This document shows, piece by piece, positions 10,724-23,112 of a stretch of DNA of 64,000 nt. The stretch lies in contig CM029646.1 in NCBI GenBank assembly GCA_017311315.1, forward strand, positions 2,201,738-2,265,737. Reading direction: 5' to 3'. The notes beneath the pieces are model-generated. The model was given only the letters and a program-made list of their open reading frames with translations, was not told the DNA's origin and did no database searches. Both the position numbers and the translations under genes were made by a program. Position 1 is the stretch's first letter. Every line of letters begins with the position of its first letter. This DNA is from Dendrocalamus latiflorus. Its lineage: Eukaryota; Streptophyta; Magnoliopsida; Poales; Poaceae.

Positions 10724-12699
10724 CTTTCATATCGGTGGATGCTTCCTCCGTAAGGTATATATCACTGCATCAGGTGTCAAATGAGATCGATGTGCTCCCC
10801 TTCTTCACCATACACGCAACACAATAGCACAAGTTTGCAGGAGGAAAAAATAGAGGCAATGATTCTTAGCACTATACTCTGGACGTCTCCAAGTATATGA
10901 TATGATTAAGCAGACATTACCCACTAGTAATTGATATATGTAACCAGTCATTTACCTACTGATAATTGCCTGTCATGAAAATCCAATGAAGCCTCGAATT
11001 CAAATGTTTAAATCTCATTCAAACAGAGAGCCTTAGAGCTATTTATCCACTAATAACCGGAATGTGCAAGTATTCCAGTCCATCGATAGCAGCACGGTCG
11101 TTTGGGTTCCTAAAGAACCCGGATAAGAGCTTCTCGCTAAGGCCATATGTAGATATTTTGCTTGATGCTTTTTTTTTTAAAAAAAGGATCACATTGAATT
11201 TATGATCAATCAATACCAAATTGATCTCGCTAGGTATAATTGGATTCTTCCTATTGCCAATACTGAGATATTGACATATTAAAGGTACTTTACTATTTTG
11301 GATTTTCATAATGACGTCAAAAGGTACAACTGTCCCGGTATTTCAGATTATCTAAGACCGATACAATTTGAAAAGAAACACAGATAGATAGCTGACATAT
11401 GATATTGAACATGTGGCTAGCATCCAATAGATATGTTCGGTGCCACCTTATTGATTACGCTCTCTGAACCTGATATCCTTCCCTTTATCTTTATTTAAAG
11501 ATTATATGAAATGGAAATGGATGGTTCAATTGACTCTTCCTAGTAGGGTTAGACCCATGCTTGCATGGTAATATGTGTTAATGGATTTAACGTAAGCATT
11601 TATTTAACAGGATTTGCGTCACAATTCACGAGTAGAGGCATACGCAAGTTATGGTCATTTTACTATAGGTCCCGCTCGTTTCAGCTTCAGCTTTTTGTTT
11701 ATTTTTCACTATTTATAAATTTTGTTATTTTCTGAACTTTTGATTTTTTTGAGTTTTTTTGCCGGTTCTTTTTTACGTATTCGTTTGCATTATCTGTGAT
11801 GAGCTAGCATATTTTTTCTATTTTTATTTTTTTTAATTTAATTACACACAATAAACCACCTTCAGCTACAGTAAAATTTCAGCCGCTACAGTGTAATTTC
11901 AGTTATAAGCCACAGTTTTTCAGCCCAACCGAGTGGGCCAAAATCAAGTGGTTTTTTGAAGTCGCTTTCCCAAATAAGGTAGACGGTGGATGCGTTGATT
12001 ACAAGCTTTCTGATTCATACATTATATACTGCATTTACTGATGAACAACTTTTCCATTGCAAACTCTGAATCCGTTAGCGCATCTATCCAGCCCCTCTTC
12101 ATCTATTGCATCGAAGCTTGTATATTTGGTAATATCTAGAACAAATTTTGCGTCTTCCAGAAAAAAGTTACCAGGTGTTAGCGAGGTCGTGTAACATGTA
12201 TCTTGCAAACGGTGCAGATCGTGCCGGTTACAAGCGAGCTACCCAATGCCGCAGAAGGGATGCAAGCTTTGCTGGTGTTGTGCTCAACAAAAGGTTAATC
12301 ATCCGTCTTTGAGAGGTTGGACTACAACGATTTGAAATAGAATGACGCTAGATGAAGAGAACATCGTTGAGGGAGGAATATATCTAAAATAGCTGGTTAA
12401 GAGAACAACCACAGCTAGACTTTAGGGATTTATTTATTATCTTTACTTCATAATAGATACATGCTATCCTTTTTATAGGGTCGATCCGATTTGACTCCTA
12501 AAAATAATTTATAAAAAACTTACCTCTAACAATCCAATCTAATAATTTGTCTAACTAATAGATAATATCAAATACCTAATAGATAAATTCCTAAATAACA
12601 AACCATACCTAATACACAAGATGTTACAGCACGAACTTACGCTACAGTAGCCGGTGCTACAGTGCCCCATGGTGAACAGTACATGCGCATAACAGCTGG
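10724..12699 (-). other. PMEI-like upstream region and spacer, copy A
   Basis: Homologous to 53308-54505 plus 61872-62560 of copy B. Divergence is uneven: several percent in 10724-11030, with substitutions and small indels, but only a few differences in 11040-11425. The empty site of the copy B copia insertion is visible here, near 12025 (TTATATACTGC). About 11690-11945 is an AT-rich MITE-like stretch with paired CTACAGT words, shared with about 54160-54410. No protein gene is supported; the 88-codon frame at 11043-11309 is disrupted by an indel in copy B. Confidence 0.7.
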
Positions 12700-13076
12700 C
12701 TCCTTGCTCGTTCACTTCATTTGATCAGGCTCTGGATCAGTACAACAAATGGGTAACAGAGATGTGAAGCTAAGGATGAGATTTTTAAGAAACAGGAGGA
12801 TTACATGATGTGTGGTACACGGATCGCAGAAAGCAAGCAGAATGTGAACTGCTTTCTGGTATTTGCCAATCACACGTCGTGTGATCCTGCTGTCTATGAC
12901 GCTGCAAGCATAGTGTAAAGGTTCCTCGTTAACCTGCTGCAGGCATCTCAAAATAAGTGGAAATGCTGGCATGATGGTGTCCTTGCTAATTTGCTTTCGC
13001 TTGGTTAAACTGAACTAGAGTTGCCCAAGCTTCAATGCAGTCATGCGCGGAACGAAGGAGATGGCTCAAGCTACAG
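12700..13076 (+). pseudogene. Coding-like remnant of unknown family, copy A
   Basis: The plus strand has two short open stretches in different frames: one reading FTSFDQALDQYNKWVTEM before a stop, then one reading roughly DEIFKKQEDYMMCGTR and on to YDAASIV. The same pair occurs at 62570-62775, differing by indels, and a short piece of it at 4388-4427. Conservation across three copies suggests descent from an exon, but stops and frame changes argue against a working gene. I do not recognise the family. Confidence 0.35.
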
Positions 13077-13081
13077 TAGCG

Positions 13082-15776
13082 TGTGACGACCCGCATTATT
13101 ACCATGGGGTAATAACACTAGTCAACGGATTATTATTCGTTTTGGCCGATAAAACATCGCTCTAGCGAATAATAAGCCTATCAGAGTATTGCAGCAGAAC
13201 AATAATTAGAGACACATTATGATATTACAAGAATATCGCCACGCAGGGCTAAAGTTTATTACAACGCCTCAAGGGCTTAATTATTACAATATTTTGACCA
13301 AATATTCTAACTACTTTCTATTCAATAACGATCATACGGAGTGTCCACCTTGTACCCACTGTCATCCAAGTCCACGATATTCCATCCAGGTAGCTTTCTC
13401 CTGATCTTAGCCATTCTCTGAACTGACATGCTCCTAAGCAAAGGGAGGATTATAGCAAGGGTGAGTACAAAGATACTCAGCAATCGTTATTAACAAAATG
13501 CATAACATGCTTATCCTTTCCACATTTAGGAATCTCAATTCCTATTCTCAATTTCTTTCCATGACATAGAAAATAAAGTTTGTTGGTTTTGAAATAATGA
13601 CAATTTATTAATTTAGAAAACTACTGAACATACGCATGAACAGCAAAAACCCCCATAAGTTTCCGTAATTCTCCTTTCCCGGAGACGGGCATGAATTCAT
13701 GATTTGGATAGCATTGCGCAAGTTTGTATCACTTTACCCATCATCACTCTGATCGTGTTGGCTCTTGGGTGTTCCGCAATTCCTTTGAAGCGGCGCCCAG
13801 ACCAGAGTACAGTACAATTATCTCTAGCTCAGTAATTATATCTCCACCCGGTTATACACAATCAGCAGCCTGGAGCAGTGTAACACCCTCACACAGACCC
13901 ACTGAAGACGACATAACCGTTGGCTGGTAGGGTATTCAACCTTTCCCCAGCCCCCTGACTCGCGTATATAACGCCCTGCGTAACCCGCCTGTGGGTTCTT
14001 ACGCTCCGGTCTTCCACCGGTTCCTTTGGGTCTATCCCATAAATAATCACTCCTGTGGAGAATATAACACCTCACTAGAGTACCGACTGCCCGTGAAAAC
14101 GGAACGTTGGTTGATACAAGTTGATACGGTCTGTCCATACGGATGAAGTTTGTAACCCCTTATATTCTATTCTTATGCAGAGGTCCCGCCCTCGCCCACT
14201 CATTTCCTATCCCGGCAACCTCTGCCCACCTTTTTATTAACTTTAATGGCCAACTGCTCCATCAGTTGCCATCTATCTCTTATCTCTTGCCATTTCTTGA
14301 TTTAAATCTTCTTTTATTTATTTCATGCAGGGTGATACTAGGTTAATACCAAAATACTTGTTTTACGAATATACTCCGCAGAGGTGTTCAAAGGAATGCT
14401 TGCCTGGATTTTAACTATATACTCGGATTCAAGTAGGATCGGGTGAAGTTGTCCCCGTAGCTTGGATTGTGGCCTGCAATTAGATACGTTGGCTACGACT
14501 TAATTTACGAGAACATAATAAAATACGATGTGTCGAGGTGCTTGTGCTCCTAAGGTAAGACGTCACTCCATTTAATCTAATCGCAGTAGTCGAGGTTAAT
14601 TTCGATACACTACTCGTCGTTCGACATTATCGCACCAACGTCATGATATATGGTTGATCTAGTAGGTATGCTCAACGTTTTATTACTTCCTAGCAATATT
14701 CTGATTATACCGGATTAACTAGATGCATGAACAATTATAACGGCTGATAGTAATCCTGTACGATTATAGCTGCTAATATTAATCTTAGTCAATCTTCGCG
14801 TATGCAATAATCACCTCTTCAATTCGTTTTAGATCTTAAGGTTACTCAAATATATTTTCTCGTGCTAGTACGCGTGATGAGTTAATTTATAAACCAGAAG
14901 AACAGGGTTTCTCATTAATCAACTATTTAATTCTTTAATTAAATTATATTTAGGCGTCCTTCTGGGATTCATAATTTCTACATTAGTCATTGGCGTATTT
15001 TTATAGCTTAACTACTATTTAGTTGACATGCATAATTTTAATCGCTACACATACTTTTTAAATTGATGAATACTATTTTAACTCAGCATATGCTATTCTA
15101 AGCGTTGCAATAGTTTTAATCTTCTAATGGCTATGACTTTATTCTAACAATTCAGAATATTTATAAGTGAACTTCTACAGTTTATAATCTACTAATAAAA
15201 TTGAACTGGGTATTTAGATATGTAAAAGGGGTGTTCTAACTGATTTTATGATGATTTAATTCATTTCTATTATTCAAGAATATTTACTATGACAGTTTTA
15301 TGGTTCAACACTATCCGGTTATAACCTCTAATGATTTAATTAGCAATGTATTCGTTAAATCAGTACTCGCTACATTTTATTTAGCAGATAGCCATTCATT
15401 TATTCTAGTTATTGTAAATACAAATTAATGTTTTTCCACAGTCTAGATGAACTTAACCAATTTATCTGCGTAATCAAACTTGCAACAAAATGGTCTTAAA
15501 CTATAGTACTTTAATTTAATCCGCACACGTATAAGCTTAATCGACTTGCTTCTTTTAAATCATCGGACCAATTAACTTGTTCTAATGACCCTAAGTAGTC
15601 AAGGGTAGATTTCTATAATTATCAGAGGTGAATTTCTATACTTTAAATATTACTAGCCCAGTTGTCTAAGTAATTAATTATACCGCTGAGTAATCTAAAT
15701 AACAATACACAAGTTCTAATATTTACGCGGACCTGTTTTAATCTATTTACATCTTTGGTTCATTTATAATGATTAC
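13082..15776 (-). repeat. Solo LTR, left part
   Basis: 2.7 kb of mostly AT-rich sequence with a GC-richer patch at 13740-14220. No protein domain is seen. It is interrupted by element G at the ATTAC target (15772-15776). Confidence 0.7.
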
Positions 15777-16069
15777 TGTCGTAGCTACTGGCTAAACAGA
15801 GAGAGAGGGGACTAGTCGAAGGAGAGGAGAGCTACCGCAAGGAGGATATGTGGAGAATACTGAGAGGATCCCCCCTTTGCCCCTCCTGGGGGCTTATATA
15901 TATGTGAGTGGGGTAGAATGGGAAATCCCCATTATACCCCTTAGTATTTACAAAGGATGGGGGTACACTGGTATATTTACACTGTTATATTCCTCTACAC
16001 TATTGGGCCTATTACATGTTGGACTAGTTGCACGGCCCAGTCACGGGGGGTTGGGCCACCCCTACAACA
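15777..16069 (-). repeat. Element G 3' LTR
   Basis: 293 bp. On the plus strand it runs from TGTCGTAGCTACTGG to CCACCCCTACAACA. On the minus strand it starts TGTTGTAGGGGTGG and has a TATA-like CATATATATAAG near 15892-15905. The adjacent purine-rich CGAGGGAGTAC (minus strand, 16080-16070) is the likely polypurine tract. Confidence 0.9.
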
Positions 16070-16199
16070 GTACTCCCTCGACAGCAAGCGCTGAGGTCCC
16101 GATGGGCGAGCTGACGCGATCAACCACCCCAGCCCCCCGTTCCCTGACAGCAAGCACGAGGGTGCCGATGCAACTGATAGCTCGTAGACCCTAGAGGCC

Positions 16200-17150
16200 A
16201 TGCTTATGAAGGAACCGGTGAAGCGCCGGAGACGTCGTCGAGCGCCGGAGACGTGCCGTCTCGCCGGGGCGGTGCCTACAAGGCGGACGGCGGAGTCGAG
16301 GCCGAAGGCCCGTCGTCGAGCGTCGAAGACGTGCCGTCCAGCCGAGGCGATGCCTACGAGGCGGACAGCGGAGTCGAGCGCCGAAGACGTGTCGTCGAGC
16401 GCCGAAGACGTGTCGTCGAACGCCGAAGACGTGCCGTCCCGCCGAGGCAATGCCTACAAGGCGGGCGGCGGAGTCGAGGCCAAAGGCGTGTCCTCGAGCG
16501 CCGAAGACGTGCCGTCCCGCCGAGGCGATGCCTACGAGGCGGACGGCGGAGTCGAGCGCCGAAGGCGTGTCGTCGAACGCCGAAGACGTGCCGTTCCGCC
16601 GAGGCCATGCCTACAAGGCGGACGGCGGAGTCGAGGCCGAAGGCGTGTCATCGAACGCCGAAGACGTGCCGTCCCGCCGAGGCAATGCCTACAAGGCGGA
16701 CGGCGGAGTCGAGGCCGAAGGCGTGTCATCGAGCGCCGAAGATGTGCCGTCCCGCCGAAGCGATGCCTTCGAGGCGGGCGGCGGAGTCGAGCGCCGAAGG
16801 CGTGTCGTCGAACGCCGAAGACGTGCCGTCCAGCCGAGGCGATGCCTACAAGGCGGACGACGGAGTCGAGCGCCGAAGACGTGCCGTCCCACCGAGGCAA
16901 TGCCTATGAGGCGGACGGCGGAGTCGAGGCCGAAGACGTGTCGTCGAGCGCCGAAGACGTGTCGTCGAGCGCCGAAGACGTGTCATCGAGCGCCGAAGAC
17001 GTGCCGTCCCGCTGAGGCGATGCCTACGAGGCGGACGGCGGAGTCGAGGGCCGAAGACGTGTCGTCGAGCGCCGAAGACGTGCCGTCCCGCCGAGGCGGT
17101 GCCTACAAGGCGGACGGCGGAGTCAAGCGCCGAAGACGCGCCGACGCTGT
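16200..17150. repeat. Tandem array: 57-58 bp core plus 21-bp subunits
   Basis: The core (CCGAGGCGATGCCTAC... to ...GGCGGAGTCGAG) recurs at spacings of 78, 79, 100, 58 and 120 bp, because 0 to 3 copies of a 21-bp subunit (GCCGAAGACGTGTCGTCGAGC with variants) sit between cores. Both unit lengths are near multiples of three, which keeps several frames open on both strands. The long open frames here are repeat artefacts, not genes. Confidence 0.9.
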
Positions 17151-17154
17151 TGTT

Positions 17155-17970
17155 CCCCTACCTTCGAAAAGGTGTGCCCGCGGGGAGCGGGCGCTTGGAG
17201 CGTAGGCCGAAGGCACTACGCACGCCGAGGTAGGGAGGCGAGACCGCCGTTCCCCTACCTTCAAAAAGAGTGCCCGCTGAGGGCGGGCGCTTGGAGCGTA
17301 GGCCGAAGGCACTACGCACGCCGAGGTAGGGAGGCGAGACCGTCGTTCCCCTACCTTCAAAAAGAGTGCCCGCTGAGGGCGGGCGCTTGGAGCGTAGGCC
17401 GAAGGCACTACGCACGCCGAGGTAGGGAGGCGAGACCGCCGTTCCCCTACCTTCAAAAAGAGTGCCTGCTGAGGGCGGGCGCTTGGAGCGTAGGTCGAAG
17501 GCACTACGCACGCCGAGGTAGGGAGGCGAGACCGTCGTTCCCCTACCTTCAAAAAGGAGTGCCCGCGGGGAGCGGGCGCTTGGAGCGTAGGCCGAAGGCA
17601 CTACGCACGCCGAGGTAGGGAGGCGAGACCGCCGTTCCCCTACCTTCAAAAGGAGTGCCCGCTGAGGGTGGGCGCTTGGAGCGTAGGCCGAAGGCACTAC
17701 GCACGCCGAGGTAGGGAGGCGAGACCGCCGTTCCCCTACCTTCAAAAAGGAGTGCCCGCGGGGAGCGGGCGCTTGGAGCGTAGGCCGAAGCACTACGCAC
17801 GCCGAGGTAGGGAGGCGAGACCGCCGTTCCCCTACCTTCAAAAAGAGTGCCCGCTGAGGGCGGGCGCTTGGAGCGTAGGCCGAAGGCACTACGCACGCGG
17901 AGGTAGGGAGGCGAGACCGTCGTTCCCCTACCTTCAAAAAGGGTGCCCGCTGAGGGCGGGCGCTTGGAGC
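17155..17970. repeat. 97-bp tandem array, left block
   Basis: About 8 units of 96-98 bp. Each has GTAGGGAGGCGAGACC, then TTCCCCTACCTTCAAAAAG, then a GCCCGC-loop-GCGGGC hairpin, then GCTTGGAGCGTAGGCCGAAGG. The first unit carries a TTCGAAAAG variant, also found in the last unit of the right block (about 35188). This indicates one original array cut by the insertion at 17971. Confidence 0.95.
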
Positions 17971-20900
17971 TGTAAGGACCCAGATATTAATATCCGGATT
18001 CCTCTGTGATTACTGCACTATTCCCTGGATCAGTAGATAGTGCTCACAGTTACAGTAATGAATATCAAAATACATATCATGCGGAAGCGTAAAATTTAAT
18101 AATAGACTTACTCATGAGCCGATTAGGCCGAAATCATTAAATTGCGGCAGCGGAAGAACGAAGCACACAGGTGGACCTTCAGGACATGCCCACAGGCAGC
18201 CAACTGGAGGTTCGCGACCTAGCTCTTGACATCTTCATCTTCTTTACCAGCTTGTCCAATCTTGTTGTTGAGTTGACGTGATTTGATTCCTGCGTCTAAA
18301 TTTTGTCGCAAAAGCGAGCGTGAGCACTCCGACCCCGTGCTCCGCGAGCCAATACACAGAATGCAAATAAATAGTATGCATGGCTTAACAAAGGAGAGGC
18401 TCGGGTTATTTTGTTTTGCAAGGAGTGCTTTTGAATACAATTAATTAAAGAGTCCTATGACTTAGCAATTTTGAGACAAATCATAATGTACAAGGAAATG
18501 CATTATTAATATCGGTTCAGATTCCATCCACCGTTACATGGCATCTGCACCATATAGCCATTTCTTCAGCGTTATAGCCGCTTAACTTACCACTGGGACG
18601 ACACCCAGGACAATTCCAAACTAGGGCCTTACACTGCCCTTCACTTTCCCAATCCCAACCATAAAACATTTTGAAATAGAACTATATCTGGTTAAGTTCC
18701 CATGTCCGCCCTTGACCGTGGGCACGGCTATTCGAATAGTTTTGACTCTGCAGAGTTTGTACACTTTACCCACAAGAGATAGATCCACTCGTTGCCCCAC
18801 ATGATTCCTTAGCCATGCGGTTGAGTAGACTATCACAGGACCTTTACAATGCATTTTTCTTAGCAGAGTTACGTCCGCTAAGGTTTCCACTTCCTCCGGG
18901 TACGACCACCCTTCCAGAAGCCCCCTCTTGCGCCGTCACGTCGGAGGATGTGGCCATCCTCTACCCGCCCGTGTTCACACCGGCGCAACTCTTACTAAGT
19001 CGATGCAAATTAGTTAGCCCTGCCTACACTTTGCCAGCTTGTGGTTGTACTTGTTTTACAGGGGAGATCATGACAAGATTCAGTCCTTAGGGTATCTGGG
19101 CGGTTCTACCACAACCCACACTCTCGTGCACCCCTGCACCACACCCCCGAACCATCCGCCCAGATAAATAAGCAATTTGAGGTTTTTAGGAATATAAAAT
19201 AGCCATATCCAACATACACCAGTCATTACCACCCTGACTGCCCAACCAATTTTTCTCAGGATTAAAAGTGATGCTTGGGCGCTCTCGCGCCCATGAGTAT
19301 CTAAACAATACTAAGCATGGCATATAATTACGGACTTATCTTTGAAAGGTTACTATTGTAATTTTGCTAGGGCGACAAAGTTCACATAATCAAGTAATCC
19401 AAATGAGGTGTAATATTATTCAAGACAAGCAATTGGGCATATAACTAGAATCAATTTAACATGTATTTGCATATAAAATAACAGCATGCAATTTGATAAT
19501 TTAAACAAAATTAATTTTGCAGAAAGTGTAGGTTCAACATGATCAAAGTATTGACTCGCCTGGTGCGGTTTAGCACGGTCTTGAGCTCACACAATGCTTT
19601 ATCTTGATCTTTTGGTCTCTATCTTCACTTTGAGCTTGATCTCACTTGATCCATTGAATCTTCACGACTTCCAATTTCTAATTACGCTACGAACGACTGA
19701 ATCCAAATAAAAGCAAGTAACTCAAAGGATCCAGATAAATCCGAATAAACTCAATTTAGTTTTACTTTGGGTTAATAGGTGATTGAGATGATTTGAGGCA
19801 AGATCGACGGGGCGCAGAGTATTGTTGGTGTTTAACGGGGTTGGAGCGAAATGATTAAATGGCTAAAGAAGATTTATTTAGACGATTGCCAAGGAGAGTT
19901 CATGATACTGGAATATTCATTGGAATACTCTGCTTCGGATTTGAGAATGGTTAGGCATAGCTGACTTTAAAGTATCCCGGATTGGTCTTTTTATTCTCTA
20001 ACTTCTCTTATCATTTTTGTATTTATTTAGAAAGTTCCATGTGCTGACATACAATATTAGCCCTTTTGTCCTTTGGATGGTATGAGCTTGTACATCGTAA
20101 GAGCATTAATCCTGACCTAGGGCTCCTATATTGTTTTTAGTATAACTTGTATTCAGAGCTAATGGTTAGTCGATACGTTGACAACTTTTCAGCATTATGT
20201 TCCCGATTGTTATATTTATTCCAATCTTTTATACAAGCCACGTACTTATAGCTTAAATATTAATAACTTAACACCACAGATTATTTAATGGTTGTTTGTG
20301 AAAGTACTTTTATGACTTCTTAAAGACATAGGAACGAGAGTCATACTTTAGATGGTTAATTGTGTATCACCTAATTATATATGGCTTTTATTGTCCAAAT
20401 AGTTTTTACGATATATTCTATAGTCATGCTAAGTGAAACGTTAACCTAAACTCCGACTGGCATTACTGATTTATTTATCGGCGATATACTATTGGTGGGG
20501 TTTATAAATCATGACTTTCTAATTTAAATATATATATTACATTTCAAATAGCTTTGGCATATCGTTTAGTTTTATGAAGCTGCTTGAGTTATCACTTAAT
20601 TGAATCTACCCTTAAGATTTATTTTATGGCTGCAGACAAAAGGTTAGGGCACAAATTATAATTACGGTTAACCTCTTAAGTTAAAGTCTCGCTTTTGTAG
20701 GTAATACGTATTCAAGTTGTTTCCTTCATCGTAACCCTGAATGTATTTTTAATCAGGACCTTTATTAGATTTGGTCATGTAGCCAAGTCCACCTTTATGA
20801 ATGCCGTTAATTATAATCTAGACTTTAGTTAAATGTTCCAAACTACATTAGTTACTCATATAGGTTATTTAAATTTTACCTAACTATTTTCCCTTACTCA

Positions 20901-23112
20901 CTTAACTATTTACATTTAGCTCTATACTCGGATGTATATTTAAATTCTATTTGTGCATACTTCCTTTATCTTTGGCCTTCCTAAATTATTTCTCTTAACT
21001 TAACTTGGATGTATATATATACACAGGTACATATATTCAATTAGGATTCTCATTAAATTCAGACATTTAACCACATCCATTTGTACTAATACCTTTAACT
21101 AATAAGTAGTTTGGGATAATTAACAAAGGCACATTAATTATGCACGTATGGTAGTTAATCAAATATATAATCTTATTTGCACCCTAATAAAATTTGTTGG
21201 GTTCCAAGAACTAATTTCATATTTTCCTTGATTTTTCTTTAACTGAAATGGATCAAATAAAAACAAGAATAAAAAGAAAGATGTGTTGCGCTATGTGAGT
21301 TTGAACAAAGGACCTCACGGTGAGTATGTTAAACAGCAAGCGAAGGTGACCCACTGGGCGCTTGCCCGTTTTGTGTTAGCAGGGGGGGGATTCATTCATA
21401 GGGAGCGACCGCTAGCACCAAGCTCCTTCAGCCGAAACAGGGGAGGCGCCGGCTTGAGGCAGGTGGTGGCATCGCCGGCGAGCGGTGGCCGGAGGAAGGG
21501 TGGGGGCTAGCAAAACGGGTGGTACGGGATGTGAGGGAACCGGTGGTGGGGGTGGCGCCGCTCGGGGCAGTGCTAGGAGGGGATTGGCGGCACCGAAGCG
21601 GCCGACGGCGGGGGTGGAAAGGGGGCGGCGGCGCCGGCGTGGAGGGGGCGGAAATTGATGCGGGCGAGAGCACTAAGGGGTACATGGGGAGCTTACCAAG
21701 GGACTGGCCGAGTCGGGGAGGCACCGAGGCGGGCCGGCGACGGAGGCCGAGGGCGGCGCGGGCATGCTCACGGCGCCGGCGAGCTGGGGTGGGGGAGGAA
21801 CTCCGGCGACGATGGGGAACACTCCGGGGAGGCATGTAGATGGTACCCGCAAGAGGAATTGGTCCATGGTGCCCTGAAGGAGGAGTGGCGCCGGCGGTGG
21901 TGGTTTCGGCCGGAGTTGGAGAAGATGGCCGGTGCGGCGAGCGTTGACACACAGATTTCAAATTAATTCAGAGGGGAGATCGTTGGGGAGTGAAAGCTCG
22001 CCGTGATGTTCTTGATTTTGAAAATAGATGACAAGAGTGGTGGAATTTGGCTTGAAGACGGCGGCGGTGAGCTCACGGGCGCGGGGGTAAAGAAACGGAA
22101 GAAATGGGGAGGCCAGGAGAAGGCAGTGGGGTGGCGGGTTCATATAGCAAGCGCGCGCTGAGGAACAGAGACGGGCGGGGTTGGCTAGGGGAGTCCGCCG
22201 TGCGGTCGCGTCGGACAGCTGCGGAGGCAGACGGTGGTGCAGAGCAGAGAGGAGCTGGCGCCGCGCGTGGGTGGCAGTGAGAGCTCGAGCCTTGCGCGAG
22301 AAGGGATGGGGTGGCAGGGCGGGAAGAAAAAGAGAGCGGTGGCATGGCGCTGAGCAGAGGGAGACGTGGAGAGCGCGCTGCCACAGGAGGGAGGAGGAAG
22401 AAGGAGATGACGTGGTTCAAGTTCGGCCACGCGACGGGGAAGAGAAAAAGCAAGGCGCAGGAGGAGGAAGGGAGAAAAGAAGAAAGAGGAGGCGGCCAGG
22501 AACTGGCCCCAGCGGCAGGGAGGGAAGGAGAGGGGAGGAAATGGGTGGGGTCCACATGTAAGAAAGAGGGGAAAATGGAAGCTCAAGCTTTACTTTAAAC
22601 TTTGGATTTTTAATTAGAATCTCTACTTCAAGTTTAAGATTATTGCTTTCAGGCCTTTGTGTGTCATTTGAAATTTAGAATCTAAATTTTCAGCTATTTA
22701 GATGTGAGTTTTAGAAACTCCTTAGCCTTTTATTCTCTTTTACCTAAGTAACTTGATTTTAGATTTTTACTTTCACTATTTAATATTTAAATGTTAATTT
22801 ATGTGCAGATCCTTGGATTTTCTATTTCCCTTTAACTAATTTATAAGCCATGTTTTCATTTCATAAATAAATTTTTGGAATTACTTCCTCAGGGTTAAAT
22901 ACTATTTAAATTATTTGTATTCATTTATCGAATTATTTATTTTTATGATTACAATTTTGTGCTCGAGAATTATTTTCAGATATTAATTGCTCAACACAAA
23001 ACTCAGGAAAATCCAAATAAGATGTTGAACCAAAATTCAAATGCCAGTAAGATGCAAATAAAAGTTTTTAAATTACTCAAAATTTCAGACATCCAAAATT
23101 CAGGATGTGACA
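17971..23112 (-). repeat. LARD-like LTR, first copy
   Basis: 5142 bp. AT-rich ends surround a GC-rich centre (21430-22590), where a minus-strand CTATATGAACC near 22139-22150 may be a TATA box. Open frames of 100-177 codons in the GC-rich part are proline/serine/arginine-rich, overlap on both strands and are not genes. Confidence 0.85.

Noticed and set aside
11043..11309. 88-codon minus-strand frame with protein-like composition
   Set aside because: The copy B counterpart has an indel in the A/T run that breaks it, it has no recognised family, and it lies in duplicated spacer.
16200..17937. Long open frames of 150-271 codons on both strands
   Set aside because: They coincide with the 57/21-bp and 97-bp arrays, overlap in several frames, and follow from GC-rich repeats with lengths near multiples of three.
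21428..22598. Pro/Ser/Arg-rich frames of up to 177 codons, repeated at 29239-30409
   Set aside because: They lie in the GC-rich centre of a 5.1-kb LTR, overlap on both strands and have no domain; the repetition is the LTR copy.
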